64,000 nt of DNA from Picocystis sp. L7 (lineage: Eukaryota; Chlorophyta; Picocystophyceae; Picocystales; Picocystaceae): contig QXJR01000022.1 of assembly GCA_020975725.1 (NCBI GenBank), positions 62,001-126,000 on the forward strand, given 5' to 3'. Below the pieces are notes generated by a model. The model was not told the DNA's origin, searched no databases, and saw only the letters and a list, made by a program, of their open reading frames with translations. Position 1 is the stretch's first letter; each line of letters begins with the position of its first letter. A program made the position numbers and the translations under genes. Shown in pieces: positions 31,381-41,270 of the stretch.

Positions 31381-32328
31381 ATGAACGTCGCCATGGCGTC
31401 TTCGCACTCGGCTTCCTTCGCGCGCCTTTCGACGTCCATGGCGACTGCCGTTCGATGCAGGAAGAGAACGTGCGCATGCGATCGCACACGAAGGAACGCG
31501 AGGAGCGAAACGAAGCACGGTCGAAGGGAGAGACGGCGGACGGGTCCTGGGAAGCTCGGCGCCACTGCACCAGGTTCGCCGAGCTTGCCTGGATCCTTCG
31601 AAGCGCCACGTCGCAGGAGCGTGGGCAGGAAGACCGTCCTCTCGACGAACAACGAACGAAAGACAAGCCTGGACGATGAAGACGAGCTTCTCGGCGGCGA
31701 GTGCTTCCCACCCGACGTGGAAGTGGACAACACCTGCAACGAAAGATACACGGTGCTCACGTTGAAAGTCAAGGATTTTCCAGGACTGCTGCGGCTCGTG
31801 GCCTGGCTGCTGGGAGGAATGAGAGCGAGGGTGCGAAAAGCAGAACTGCACACAGACGAGAGCGGTTTCGCGCAGAACGTGTTCTACCTCACCGATCTCA
31901 AAGGTTGCAAACTCAAATCTGCAGATGCAGACCTCATACGCGAAACCGTCACCGATCACGTGGCCTACTGCCAGCCGGACAAGGAGTTCTCCGCCCTAGT
32001 GGATGCCATGGAAGAAGGGAACTGCAGGCTGGACAACACCGTGGACGACGAATGCACCGTGGTGACCCTCCACAATGCAGACCGAGTGGGATTCCTGTTG
32101 GAAGTGGCCTCGGTGATGACCGGACTCGGGCTGTACATTCGGAGTGCTTCCATCTCTGAAACAGACAGCTCCGAATGCGGAGCGGACAACATCCCCACCC
32201 GAGATTTCAAGTTCAAGGTCGTGGATCTGGACGGGGAAAAGCTGGACTACGTGAAGGCTTCTGGGCTGCTCTTTACACTTTCGCTGGTGGGAGATGGACG
32301 GACGTCCAGGTTGGCCCCCCCTGCATGA
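31381..32328 (+). CDS. ACT domain-repeat protein, likely chloroplast (ACR11/12-like)
   Basis: A 315-residue protein with two ACT domains, at about 122-200 (RYTVLTLKVKDFPGLLRLVA) and 223-300 (ECTVVTLHNADRVGFLLEVA). ACT pairs bind amino acids or similar ligands; plant plastid ACR11 senses nitrogen state and activates Fd-GOGAT and glutamine synthetase. This homologue could be a plastid nitrogen or amino-acid sensor, but the ligand is inferred. The first 110 residues are basic and rich in Arg, Ser and Thr, fitting a transit peptide plus linker. The frame is open back through the tandem repeat; ATG 31381 is the first Met after it, and ATG 31393 is an alternative. Confidence 0.82.
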   Translation: MNVAMASSHSASFARLSTSMATAVRCRKRTCACDRTRRNARSETKHGRRERRRTGPGKLGATAPGSPSLPGSFEAPRRRSVGRKTVLSTNNERKTSLDDEDELLGGECFPPDVEVDNTCNERYTVLTLKVKDFPGLLRLVAWLLGGMRARVRKAELHTDESGFAQNVFYLTDLKGCKLKSADADLIRETVTDHVAYCQPDKEFSALVDAMEEGNCRLDNTVDDECTVVTLHNADRVGFLLEVASVMTGLGLYIRSASISETDSSECGADNIPTRDFKFKVVDLDGEKLDYVKASGLLFTLSLVGDGRTSRLAPPA

Positions 32329-32856
32329 TGGTAATGTACGTTCCTGCAGCAAGAGAAGCTCGAAAAAGGAAAAGAAGTAGACGAAGGAAGGACGAATGCA
32401 TATATCACTGTAAATTCCAAATGCATGGGGTGCATCTTTAGGAGGGAAAGCCAGACACGTGCAGCCTACAGTGTGAAGTTTGCTTTGCAACAGGGCTTGC
32501 TTATTCGATCCGCTTTCAATTTTCCATTAGTGTGACACGCACGAATCTTCCCACAAGCATGGAAGATGGAGCAATCTCTCGTACACACGAAATTCCCGGG
32601 GCAACTGGCTCAAGGGAGTGCTGCAGCGCACACCAGTGCTTTGTGGCAGGGTCATATGGATGTCCTGGCAGTTTTCCTCGCCAAACTTGTGTCAGCAGTC
32701 CACGATGCATATTCTTGTTCTCGTGCTCTGCATCGTTTTCAAGGACAAGTAAAGACGCTTGGTATCCCGTGCGTATATGTTCTGCACGCTGCACCTGGTT
32801 TACTAGAGAATACACTTCCTGTGTCACCTGTGTATGTTCCGCTCCACAACCTTCCC
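32329..32856. other. Convergent 3' intergenic region
   Basis: Shared 3' region of the ACT-repeat and DUF1997 genes. No gene seen. Confidence 0.5.
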
Positions 32857-33789
32857 CTACTTGCCCACAATTTGTACCCCTTGCACCGTTCCAGGCGTGC
32901 CACCTTGGTGCATTCTGTTCCCTTCCTCTACTTTTGCGATCGTGCTCTGGGCGTCGAGTGGTATGAGATCTCCTTTGGCGTCCATTCTTGTGGTGCTCCC
33001 TTCTGCCCAGCTTTTGTAGTCCGCCACAAGCAAGTCCAGGAACCTGGGTAGCATTGCTTTGAGCACCGCTCTCATCACCACGCTACCAGCACTTCCAAGT
33101 GCCACGCGTGGCATGAACGACAGCGCCTGCGGGACGTCAAATCCTACAGCCACGCGAGCTTGGACTTCCAGTGCGCCCTTGTGTTGGGTCTCTCCGTGGT
33201 CCCGGGTGGGGGAAGGATTCCCGAACCCTCTTCTCCTGTTGCTTTGCGCTTCGCACCATTGTATGTCGGCTTCCAACGAAAGGTCGAAGCAAGCATCGAG
33301 TCTTGCATCTCCCACTTCGGCTCTGGCGCTGGAGAGTTGGACGGTGTTCTCCTTGCGTTGTGAGACGATCCATATGCGTGGACGCAGGCTTATTCCGGCC
33401 AGTAGGTCCATGGGCACCTGCAGCACGAAGACGGCTGTGCCATCGTCTCCCTCCTCCGTTTCACTCGCATCGACCTCTTCCCTTTGGATCCACCTTTCAT
33501 CCAAGGTGGCATATGCATCGACAGGCAGGGCCAGGTATTCTTGTGGGCTACCCGTTGCTTTCCAATCGACCAGTTCTCGCTTGGCGTTCCCTCTTGCGTT
33601 GGCACGTGCGCGTTTCCGTTGGTTGGTTCCGTTTCTGTCCACTTGCGTTTCTCCACGAGGCAGTTTGGCGATGGCGAGGTTGATGGCCGAGGCCGCCTTC
33701 TCCAGGGCACGCCAAGGCGTGCCCCCACCCCCGTCGTACAACGCCCGTGCGCCCCACGTGCGGGGCGCAGCACGACCCCTCCCTGCCAT
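32857..33789 (-). CDS. DUF1997 family protein, likely plastid
   Basis: A 310-residue protein of a family known from cyanobacteria and plant/algal plastids; function unknown. Conserved stretches are [39 protein letters not shown], a middle strand-rich part, then [21 protein letters not shown] and [20 protein letters not shown], in the family order. The N-terminus is Arg/Ala-rich, fitting a transit peptide. ATG 33789 is preferred; ATG 33870 in frame adds 27 residues. Beyond that the frame stays open through the adenine-free repeat, which is not coding. It is divergent from the RPL9 gene. Confidence 0.82.
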   Translation of the reverse strand: MAGRGRAAPRTWGARALYDGGGGTPWRALEKAASAINLAIAKLPRGETQVDRNGTNQRKRARANARGNAKRELVDWKATGSPQEYLALPVDAYATLDERWIQREEVDASETEEGDDGTAVFVLQVPMDLLAGISLRPRIWIVSQRKENTVQLSSARAEVGDARLDACFDLSLEADIQWCEAQSNRRRGFGNPSPTRDHGETQHKGALEVQARVAVGFDVPQALSFMPRVALGSAGSVVMRAVLKAMLPRFLDLLVADYKSWAEGSTTRMDAKGDLIPLDAQSTIAKVEEGNRMHQGGTPGTVQGVQIVGK

Positions 33790-34994
33790 CCCCGCCCTCC
33801 GTTTTGGCGGGAACCGCGCCCGTTGCGGCTTGGGGATCGTCCATGGATCCAAACCGCGCCTCCCTTCCATGCCGATGTCACCACGTCCCTGTCCACCACC
33901 ACCACCACGTCCCACACCCTCCCTGCCTCTGTGCCTCTGTCCCTCTGTGCGTCTGTGCCTCTCCCTCCCTGCCTCTGTCCCTCTGTCCCTCTGTGCCTCT
34001 GTGTGCCTCTCCCTCCCTGCCTCTGTGCCTCTGTCCCTCTGTGCCTCTGTGCCTCTCCCTCCCTGCCTCTGTCCCTCTGCCTCTGTGCCTCTCCCTCCCT
34101 GCCTCTGTCCCTCTGTCCCTCTGTGCCTCTGTGTGCCTCTCCCTCCCTGCCTCTGTGCCTCTGTCCCTCTGTGCCTCTGTGCCTCTCCCTCCCTGCCTCT
34201 GTCCCTCTGCCTCTGTGCCTCTCCCTCCCTGCCTCTGTCCCTCTGTCCCTCTGTCCCTCTGCCTCTGTGCCTCTCCCTCCCTGCCTCTGTCCCTCTGTCC
34301 CTCTGCCTCTGTGCCTCTCCCTCCCTGCCTCTGTCCCTCTGTCCCTCTGCCTCTGTGCCTCTCCCTCCCTGCCTCTGTCCCTCTGTCCCTCTGCCTCTGT
34401 GCCTCTCCCTCCCTGCCTCTGTCCCTCTGTCCCTCTGCCTCTGTGCCTCTCCCTCCCTGCCTCTGTCCCTCTGTGCCTCTGTGCCTCTCCCTCCCTGCCT
34501 CGAGGCCTCTCCCTGCCTCTCCCACACTTTGCCTCACTCACCCTCCATCCCTCCCTGCCTCTCCCACACTTTGCCTCAATCACCCTCCATCCCTCCCTGC
34601 CTCTCCCTCCCACACTCTCCCACACTCTCCCTGCCACACTATGTCTCACCCTCCATCCCTCCCACACTCTCCCTGCCACGCTCTGTCCGTCTCCACTCCC
34701 ATCCAGACGATCCCACACGTCCGTTTCCTGGGATGCCCCCCCACCCCCCTCGCGGGCATCCGGACCCCCCTCCCGTCCCCACGTCCCTGCGGGGATCCCC
34801 GATCCCCAACCCACCGGTGATCCGAACCCCCCTGTCCGTCCTTCCCAGAGGAAGGGGGTTCGGATGCCCTCCCAGGGGAACCCTGGCGGCGCGCCGCCTG
34901 TTCCATCGGCATCATTCGCGCTTGTTCCGACACACGCGACAACGGTCTTGCGTGCACGAGCGAGGGTCCACTTGTCCTCGGATCGACAGGAGGG
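33790..34994. promoter_or_regulatory. Divergent promoter region of DUF1997 and RPL9
   Basis: 1.2 kb between two start codons, dominated by a pyrimidine-rich minisatellite listed separately. The last 300 bp before RPL9 is C-rich with GGGGATCCCCGATCCCC-like short palindromes near 34790-34805. Confidence 0.55.
33917..34680. repeat. Pyrimidine-rich minisatellite, adenine-free for 586 nt
   Basis: Compound array of CTCTGTGCCT, CTCTGTCCCT and CTCCCTCCCTGC blocks in higher-order units of about 36-50 bp. From 33917 to 34502 the + strand has no adenine. After 34503 it changes to a related array built on CTCCCACACTTTGCCTCA and CCATCCCTCCCTGC. All frames are open on both strands, so long predicted frames here are artefacts. 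Confidence 0.93.
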
Positions 34995-35576
34995 ATGAAG
35001 CAGGTGCTCGCATCCCGCACGTTGCGGATCCCAGATGGGGTGGAAGTGTCCGTGGCCTCGCGAAAGGTGACGGTCAAGGGACCTCGCGGCACGCTCACCA
35101 AAGAGTTCCGTCACCTGCGATTGGACGTGTACCTCGTGGAAGACGAAGAAGGAAACAAAATGATGCAGGTGGACGCGTGGTCGGCGGATCGAAAGACGCT
35201 GGCCTCCATCCGCACCACGTGCTCGCACGTCGATAACCTCATCACCGGCGTCACCAAGGGTTTCCGCTACAAGATGAGGATGGTCTACGCCCACTTTCCC
35301 ATCAACGTCAACATCCTGGGAAAGGGAGAAGCCGTCGAGATCAGGAACTTCCTCGGAGAAAAAAGGGTGAGGAAAATCGTCATGCAAGAAGGAGTGGTCG
35401 TCATCCGCGATAACACCGTCAAGGACCAGATCCTGCTGGAAGGAAACGACATCGAAAACGTCTCTCGTTCAGCCGCACACATCCACCAGTCCGTGCTCGT
35501 CAAGAAAAAGGACATCCGAAAGTTCTTGGATGGAATCTACGTGAGCGGAAAGGAGACCATCGTGCAAGAGGAGTGA
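34995..35576 (+). CDS. RPL9: Cytosolic 60S ribosomal protein uL6 (RPL9)
   Basis: A 193-residue protein collinear with eukaryotic RPL9 over its whole length: [20 protein letters not shown] near the start, [19 protein letters not shown] in the middle, then [12 protein letters not shown] and the C-terminal [13 protein letters not shown]. uL6 sits near the GTPase centre of the large subunit. It is uninterrupted by introns, starts at the first in-frame ATG and has the usual length. The very large pyrimidine-rich array immediately upstream is notable, since ribosomal protein genes in many eukaryotes have pyrimidine-rich start regions. Confidence 0.97.
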   Translation: MKQVLASRTLRIPDGVEVSVASRKVTVKGPRGTLTKEFRHLRLDVYLVEDEEGNKMMQVDAWSADRKTLASIRTTCSHVDNLITGVTKGFRYKMRMVYAHFPINVNILGKGEAVEIRNFLGEKRVRKIVMQEGVVVIRDNTVKDQILLEGNDIENVSRSAAHIHQSVLVKKKDIRKFLDGIYVSGKETIVQEE

Positions 35577-36439
35577 AGGAAGGGGCCTTCCAGCTCGTGT
35601 AATTGACACCAATGCATCAGCTGGTCCATGAACGATCGCGCTCTGCGTGGCCTGCACAAGTCCTGGCGAATGACCCGATCGAATGGAACGCCTTCCGTCC
35701 CGTCCGCCAGCGGTACGGACATGGCGAGCTTCACGGATTGAAACTTCACTGCTTGGGCGAGATCCCAGGAGACACAGGTCCATCCAACACCAGAGAATCC
35801 ATCCATGCCAGACTCTTTGTCCTGGCTGCGAGACGCAAAGGGCCGGAAAAGCAGCTTGGGAGCAAGTCTGGCCGCGTGTGGAAGAAAATACGTCCCCCCT
35901 TGGCATCGTCAAGGTGTCCTGCTTCTGGGGCAACCACGCCTTGCCAGGATGGATCCCTTGCCTTCATCGACCGCGAGCTCTTGGAATCTCCCACGCACTG
36001 CATGTAATGTGCCTTGCACGTTTGGGAAAGGAGGGTGTGGATCTACAGCATGGATCGGTCGTCACCCAAAGCAACATCGACCTTATGGAACCATCCATGG
36101 TCTTCGATGAATTCGTCCAGAGGGAAGGGGAGTCCCACTCGATCCAGGACGATGGCGCACGACCTCGCAGGTCCTGTCCCAGCCAGTTCGTGTCCGTTGG
36201 TCGCACTTCTCTCTTCTATATCCCTGTTCGCGTTCCCTCGGAGGACCTCGCGCACGAGCGCGTACCAATACGTCGACGATGGAGCGACGCAGGTTCGCTC
36301 CGTCCTCGACGGAGACGTTCGAAAGGCTCGACGAGCCGAGCGTCGGAAGGGTGTGAGACGGTCTTTCTTGTGTGGGCGCATGCGTAGATGAATTAAGGTG
36401 CTGCTACTGTGACTTGTACCGGTGACCACTTGGTTGGAT
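35577..36439. other. Intergenic, RPL9 to Myb-like; unassigned frames
   Basis: Several overlapping short frames exist. The most protein-like is on the + strand at about 36152-36391 (MAHDLAGPVPASSCPLVALL, then a basic tail), which could be a small single-pass protein of 79 residues, but I recognise no family and do not call it. Confidence 0.35.
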
Positions 36440-36748
36440 TCAATTCATATCGCGCATCTTGCGTCGCACAAGTCGGAAGTACTTGGAGCGCACCTGGGAC
36501 TTGAGCTTGTCGGAATCCTTGAAGTACTCGTATATCCTGTCCCATGCACCGTCGCATTCCTGGTACTTCTCCAGCAGAAGCTCTTCTTCTTCCGGAGTCC
36601 AGCTGGCGTACGGTCCTTTCCGCTTTCCGCCGACAGCTGGACCTTCGTATTCGAGCTGTTCCTTCAGCCGACGCACGACGCTGTCGATTTCGTCCAAGGC
36701 CGCGACGATGGCGTCGCGGTCCCTCTTGCTGACCTTCAAGGCGGACAT
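36440..36748 (-). CDS. Single Myb/SANT-like domain protein
   Basis: A 102-residue protein. A helical N-terminal half (DRDAIVAALDEIDSVVRRLK) is followed by a Myb/SANT-like domain, with YASWTPEEEELLLEKY, DGAWDRIYEYF, then SQVRSKYFRLVRRKMRDMN to the C-terminus. The tryptophan of SWTPEEE and that of DGAWDRI fit the spacing of helices 1 and 2. It probably binds DNA or chromatin; no finer assignment is possible. ATG 36748 is preferred, although the frame is open upstream through motif-rich promoter DNA. Two copies of ATCGAGATCTTT (gene strand) lie 165 and 263 bp upstream. Confidence 0.6.
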   Translation of the reverse strand: MSALKVSKRDRDAIVAALDEIDSVVRRLKEQLEYEGPAVGGKRKGPYASWTPEEEELLLEKYQECDGAWDRIYEYFKDSDKLKSQVRSKYFRLVRRKMRDMN

Positions 36749-37522
36749 GTTCGACCACCTACGCCCTCGTTTCACGTCTGGGACGGACGCAGTGCGCTTG
36801 AAACGCGCGTCGAGCAACTGCGAAGCGGATGCGACGCGCCTTTCAAAACTGTTGTGTCGCAGCACCCACGAGGCATCGATACCTTCGAAACGATATCGAT
36901 GTTTCTGGGGAAAAAGATCTCGATTCTCATCGATACCTTTTCGAACCGAGCACCGGATCCTTCGCCCCGGATTTTCGAACCGAAGATAGGGACATCGAAA
37001 CCCTAGCCTGAAAGATCTCGATGGCGGGATCGATACGTCGAAGGTGAGATACCGATATTTCGGTCCTGGGGTATCGATGGGACACGTCAACGGCACGATC
37101 CGAGCGAAGGATGCGATCGGTTATCGGGGTGATAACCGTTTCGCGCGAAACTGCGGTTACGGTTACCGTTACGAAGGGAACGATGGACCGTGCACAGGTG
37201 AGGTGGTCAGCGAACATCTTTTATCCCATGAAGCGTTCAGGGTATCGTTCTGAATTCAAACAAGGACCCAATGGATACATCATGCACGCTACCATGCCTC
37301 GCAAGGATCTTGCACAGGCCTGACCTCCTGCGGTGAAATGGCCACCACGAGAGAAGCCGTCCTTCCCCACCTGCTCCTTGCTTATTCTTCTTCATTTCCC
37401 CAACCCGATCCATCCTTGGGACGAACCGATTCGTTTCTGTTTGCTCATCAGCATGCACATACCATCTGAACGTAGGACCCGCCATCCAACTGCCGAGTGG
37501 TGGTGCATCGGTATGGAACGGT
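36749..37522. promoter_or_regulatory. Upstream region of the Myb-like gene, ATCGAT-rich
   Basis: From 36880 to 37100 there are repeated ATCGAT, TTCGAA and GATCTCGAT motifs, with ATCGAGATCTTT on the minus strand at 36913-36924 and 37011-37022. No gene seen up to the Hikeshi stop codon. Confidence 0.55.
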
Positions 37523-38080
37523 TCAATCTGGCGGTGCTCTTTCCAGGAAGGTGGGATCCCTTCTAAGTTTGTCTTCCAACTTCAAAAACCAGCGATCCAA
37601 GCAGTTGGCCGGCACCACCAGATTGTCTCCAGCCCTAGTGCCTGCATTGTAGGACTCCATGTATCGGAAGAGATCCAAGGCCACGCGCTTGGCAAAGCTT
37701 TCCTTTCTGGCCACTTTCAGGGCTGCCACTTTAGCTTCCAGTTCTACCATGGGTTCCATCGAGATCCCGATCTCCACCTCCCATGGCAGATCTTCTTGCG
37801 TCTTGTCCGGCCAGCGCAGCTCCACCAATGTGGACGGTTTGTTGCTGCACACACAACCACGCAGCTCGAACTGCGCACCGTCCACCGACACATAGAGTCC
37901 CAGTCCTGCCGCCACATCCATGGGCGCCGTCAAGAAGAAGGCGGCTTGTTGAACGTGTTGATGCTTCACGTTGGGAAGGACATCGGCCAAACGCAGCAAC
38001 CAATGCTGCGGTCCTTTGCGCAAAAAGTTGGGCTCGGACACGGGAAAGCTGTGGCCCAGCAGCACCAGTGCGAACGTCAT
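37523..38080 (-). CDS. Hikeshi/OPI10 homologue (Hsp70 nuclear import)
   Basis: A 185-residue protein, close to human Hikeshi (197). Hikeshi carries ATP-bound Hsp70 into the nucleus during heat stress. Collinear features are the N-terminal strand with a Gly at the LVAGR position (FALVLLGHSFPV), HVQQAAFFLTAPMDVAAGLG matching the VVFMLGTIPFPEG region, CSNKPSTLVELRWPD matching GKPSAIFKISGL, and the C-terminal LVVPANCLDRWFLKLEDKLRRDPTFL matching the strongest family block. The frame opens with GTG at 38107; ATG 38080 is used. It is the last conserved gene before the AT-rich compartment. Confidence 0.85.
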   Translation of the reverse strand: MTFALVLLGHSFPVSEPNFLRKGPQHWLLRLADVLPNVKHQHVQQAAFFLTAPMDVAAGLGLYVSVDGAQFELRGCVCSNKPSTLVELRWPDKTQEDLPWEVEIGISMEPMVELEAKVAALKVARKESFAKRVALDLFRYMESYNAGTRAGDNLVVPANCLDRWFLKLEDKLRRDPTFLERAPPD

Positions 38081-41000
38081 CCCCGCTTCCTTCACTGCGA
38101 CCCGCACACAAGGTCCGAACGCATCGAATCGCGTCCGACGTGACGTTTGCTTGTGACGTGAAGCCTCACACCAGTCGGCCTCGAGGTTTGTGAAGTGTCA
38201 CCTAGGGACACTTCTCGAAGGATGTTCATCACGAATCTGTGGACACCCTGGATCCGTGTCCGAGGGGGACCAAGACCCATCTGCAAACATGGAACGCACA
38301 ACACGAGAATGCCAAGATCCATCGGCATGGTAGGATTCTTCGAAACGTGTGCAAGCACGGCCAAGAAGCATCGCGAACGAGCCGATGATGAATGCCTGGT
38401 TTGTTAATGGCTTGTCTAGATCGAGCTATCCTTCATCATACAAGTATAGACGCAACACTTCGCCGACTTGCAAAGGCAATCCAACAAAGATTCGTTTGAG
38501 ATGTGAAGGCCAAGGATGTTGAAATGCAATTATGTATCCACAAGTGCTAGATGTACCACCAACCCACTCTCAAAGAGCTATTACTCGTGCCAATAAGTAC
38601 ACTTGTGTACCTTGATCACCCGTCCATCCCAATAAATCATGCTCCAATCGATCCGTTTGTTTGTCAAACATCACAATACAAGCTCAATCACCATGACAAC
38701 TTTGCAAGTCCCCACTCGTACGCAAACTGCACCAAAACTGCAACAACGTTTTTGATTCTTTTGGCCAGCAACAATTCCATTCACTCGTAGCATGCTCGAC
38801 GCAACCCCAAACCAATGCTCCATGAACAAGGGGTTGGTGGCCAACATTCGCAAGTAAAGATTAACGCAAACGTAGCATTACGACTCGTTGAACATGTCTT
38901 TTGATGGGGCCAACAATACATTATCGAGAAGGCATGGTAGCTTTCAACAATAGAGGATAGCAATGCTTCTTGACAGAAACGTGAAGACGACAAGAAATCA
39001 ACATGCTTTGCATGGTCCAAGTCAATGACTGCGTCCCATGTCTTGGAGAAGCACGTCTAGCTTGTTCCATTGCCGCATGCTCCCACCAGACAAGTAGTTG
39101 CACTCTCATCAAGAAGTTGTGATTCCATGCAAGCACATGGATATGCTCGATCGGCGGTAAACATAGCAACATTTAAATGCATGCAATGGAGGTCAAGAAA
39201 ATGCTCATGCTAGCAAATTTTTAGCATTGATTGTCTGCGACATTCCTCCAATCCTTTCGAAGTACATCAAATCATATCACGATTCTTACTCTAAATTGAG
39301 CAAGGGCCGAACCGGTTTGGATCATTCCCGTCCATCAATCGACACCATTCTCTTCTCGCTACCATGATCATCCTAGCGCCTTAGTTGAAAGGAAAAGTAG
39401 CCCATATCTGTATGATGAAGGTAGAGAGAAGAGATTGGTGTCGATTGATGGACGGGAATGATCCAAACCGGTTTGGCCCTCGCTCAAATTTGGGTAAGAA
39501 TCGTGACATAATTTGCCGTACTTTCAACAAGGCGTTGGTGTTTCGGTAAACCACCACCATGAGTGAGGGTGCTTGAAGAAAAGGGGGAATCTGTGGTCAT
39601 GCCTTTTAACGAACAAAGTTCCAAACCGTCTAGCCCTCTATTGCAAGCATGTACTTGTGAAGACATGCTCGTTTTTGAAATGATTGCTATTGGTAAACCT
39701 GTCAATCAAGCGATCGTGATAGAGAGTGCCTATATATGCGATCTTACTTGTGCCTCCGTCATTGTGGCTGATAAGAACAAGCGAGTAAGTATTGGGCGGC
39801 TCTGTCTCTACTTTGCTGATTGAGGTCATGTGCGCGTCTATTTGTCACAACGAAGTAAACAAGGAGTTGGTTGTTGGAATTCAAGCAATCATGGTCATTG
39901 AAAAGGCAAAAATCATTCAACTAAAGTCCATACGAAGTGTGGTCCGAACGATTGACTTGAGGGAGATATTTGGTAGTATTCGTTTGGCTTTGTCAAACAC
40001 GCTCGAACTAGACAACGTTTGCATACCAAAGAGGTTAAATTCGCAAGAGGAAAGAAGCACCTTCGCCAATCTGTAAGATTAGAACCGAAACCGATGCATG
40101 GCTACAAGTTGTGGCAACTATGTTTCTCGTTTTTGTGCAATCCTCAATACTTTCCCCTTGCCTTGCGTTACTTACATACTAGGACATTGCTCAGAAACCA
40201 AGCACGTTGTTTGAATTGGCTAAGATGAACAATGGCACAACTTCGTAAGGTAGGTCCACACAAGAGAAGGGTTCATCTATAATCTTTGGAATGTATCATT
40301 CGGGGTTTTAGTCACACACAGTTACAATGGTCAAGACGAGGACACAAGTACAACCTAACCTTGTGCATCACTAGAATCAAACGTAGTTCAAAAGCCAAAG
40401 TTGCATCTTTTGGGTCCCTTATGAACGCCTAGGAATCAATCACATCGTACACAACTTGTGTCGAGATAACGGTTCGTAATATTTCACATCGTTTCGGGGG
40501 GATGTCGAGGACAACAACACCAAAGTTTGGGAAGCCGCAACCTTAACCTTGTTCTACTAAAAATCCTCTTGATAATGAAAAGGAACATCAACGGCCCCAT
40601 CTCATGTGGTGACAAAATTTGGATACAAATGACATAGCACAAACCAATGACTTCTTCTCTTCGACCGCTCACACCTTGAATAGACACAATATTCCGCTTG
40701 TGCACTCATTGGCACGAAGTAGTTGATCTTGAATGGAAGTTATGGAATGAAAATGAAAGAACCGCCAATTTGATTGTGAGAACTCATTTGCATGTAAGGT
40801 GTCGCTTCCACGAGAATCAGCACTTTTCAAGAATGATGAAAAGACTTATCACACCCCAAGCAAAATACAAAGGCTAAGCGATGTAAACATCAAGGCATGT
40901 TGGAACCATATGAGCTTCATAAACCACCCATCCAATATGCACCTTGTGGGTCCGCGCCAGAACAACACCTAGCAGTTTTGGACTAAACAACAGTGCTTGT

Positions 41001-41270
41001 GGGTGCTTTGTCGGTGAAATCGTTGCGGATTGGGAGAACAAGCTTCTTTGCTAGTGTAATACCCGTTATAAGGCGAATACGCTCATTTTCCAACACTTAG
41101 GATGGTTGAATATGTTCTCCTTGCGAATACTTGTATTTCATGACCTTGAAAACCTCACCTCGGTAGACGTAGTTTTCACGCAATGAACAGTATTTCGTGT
41201 TCGCTGGAAAAGCTTTCGAGGTTTCTGACCCTCCCAGAATTCAAGTTTCTTACGGTAACATGGCAAGTCA
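38081..41270. other. AT-rich gene-poor region
   Basis: 3.2 kb, AT-richer than everything to the left from about 38.4 kb. Only short frames below 100 codons, none recognised. It holds one foldback element, listed separately. It may contain decayed elements that cannot be identified by eye. Confidence 0.5.
39271..39513. repeat. Foldback (MITE-like) inverted repeat
   Basis: Two imperfect inverted arms of about 93 bp (39271-39363 and 39420-39513) flank a spacer of about 56 bp. Matching cores include GGTGTCGATTGATGGACG and ATCATTCCCGTCC-type segments and AAACCGGTTTGG. No coding capacity, so it would be non-autonomous. No clear target duplication was identified. Confidence 0.85.

Noticed and set aside
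33900-34990. Frames of 350-700 codons encoding Ser-Leu-Pro-Cys repeats or their antisense
   Set aside because: They are translations of the adenine-free minisatellite, which is open in every frame on both strands.
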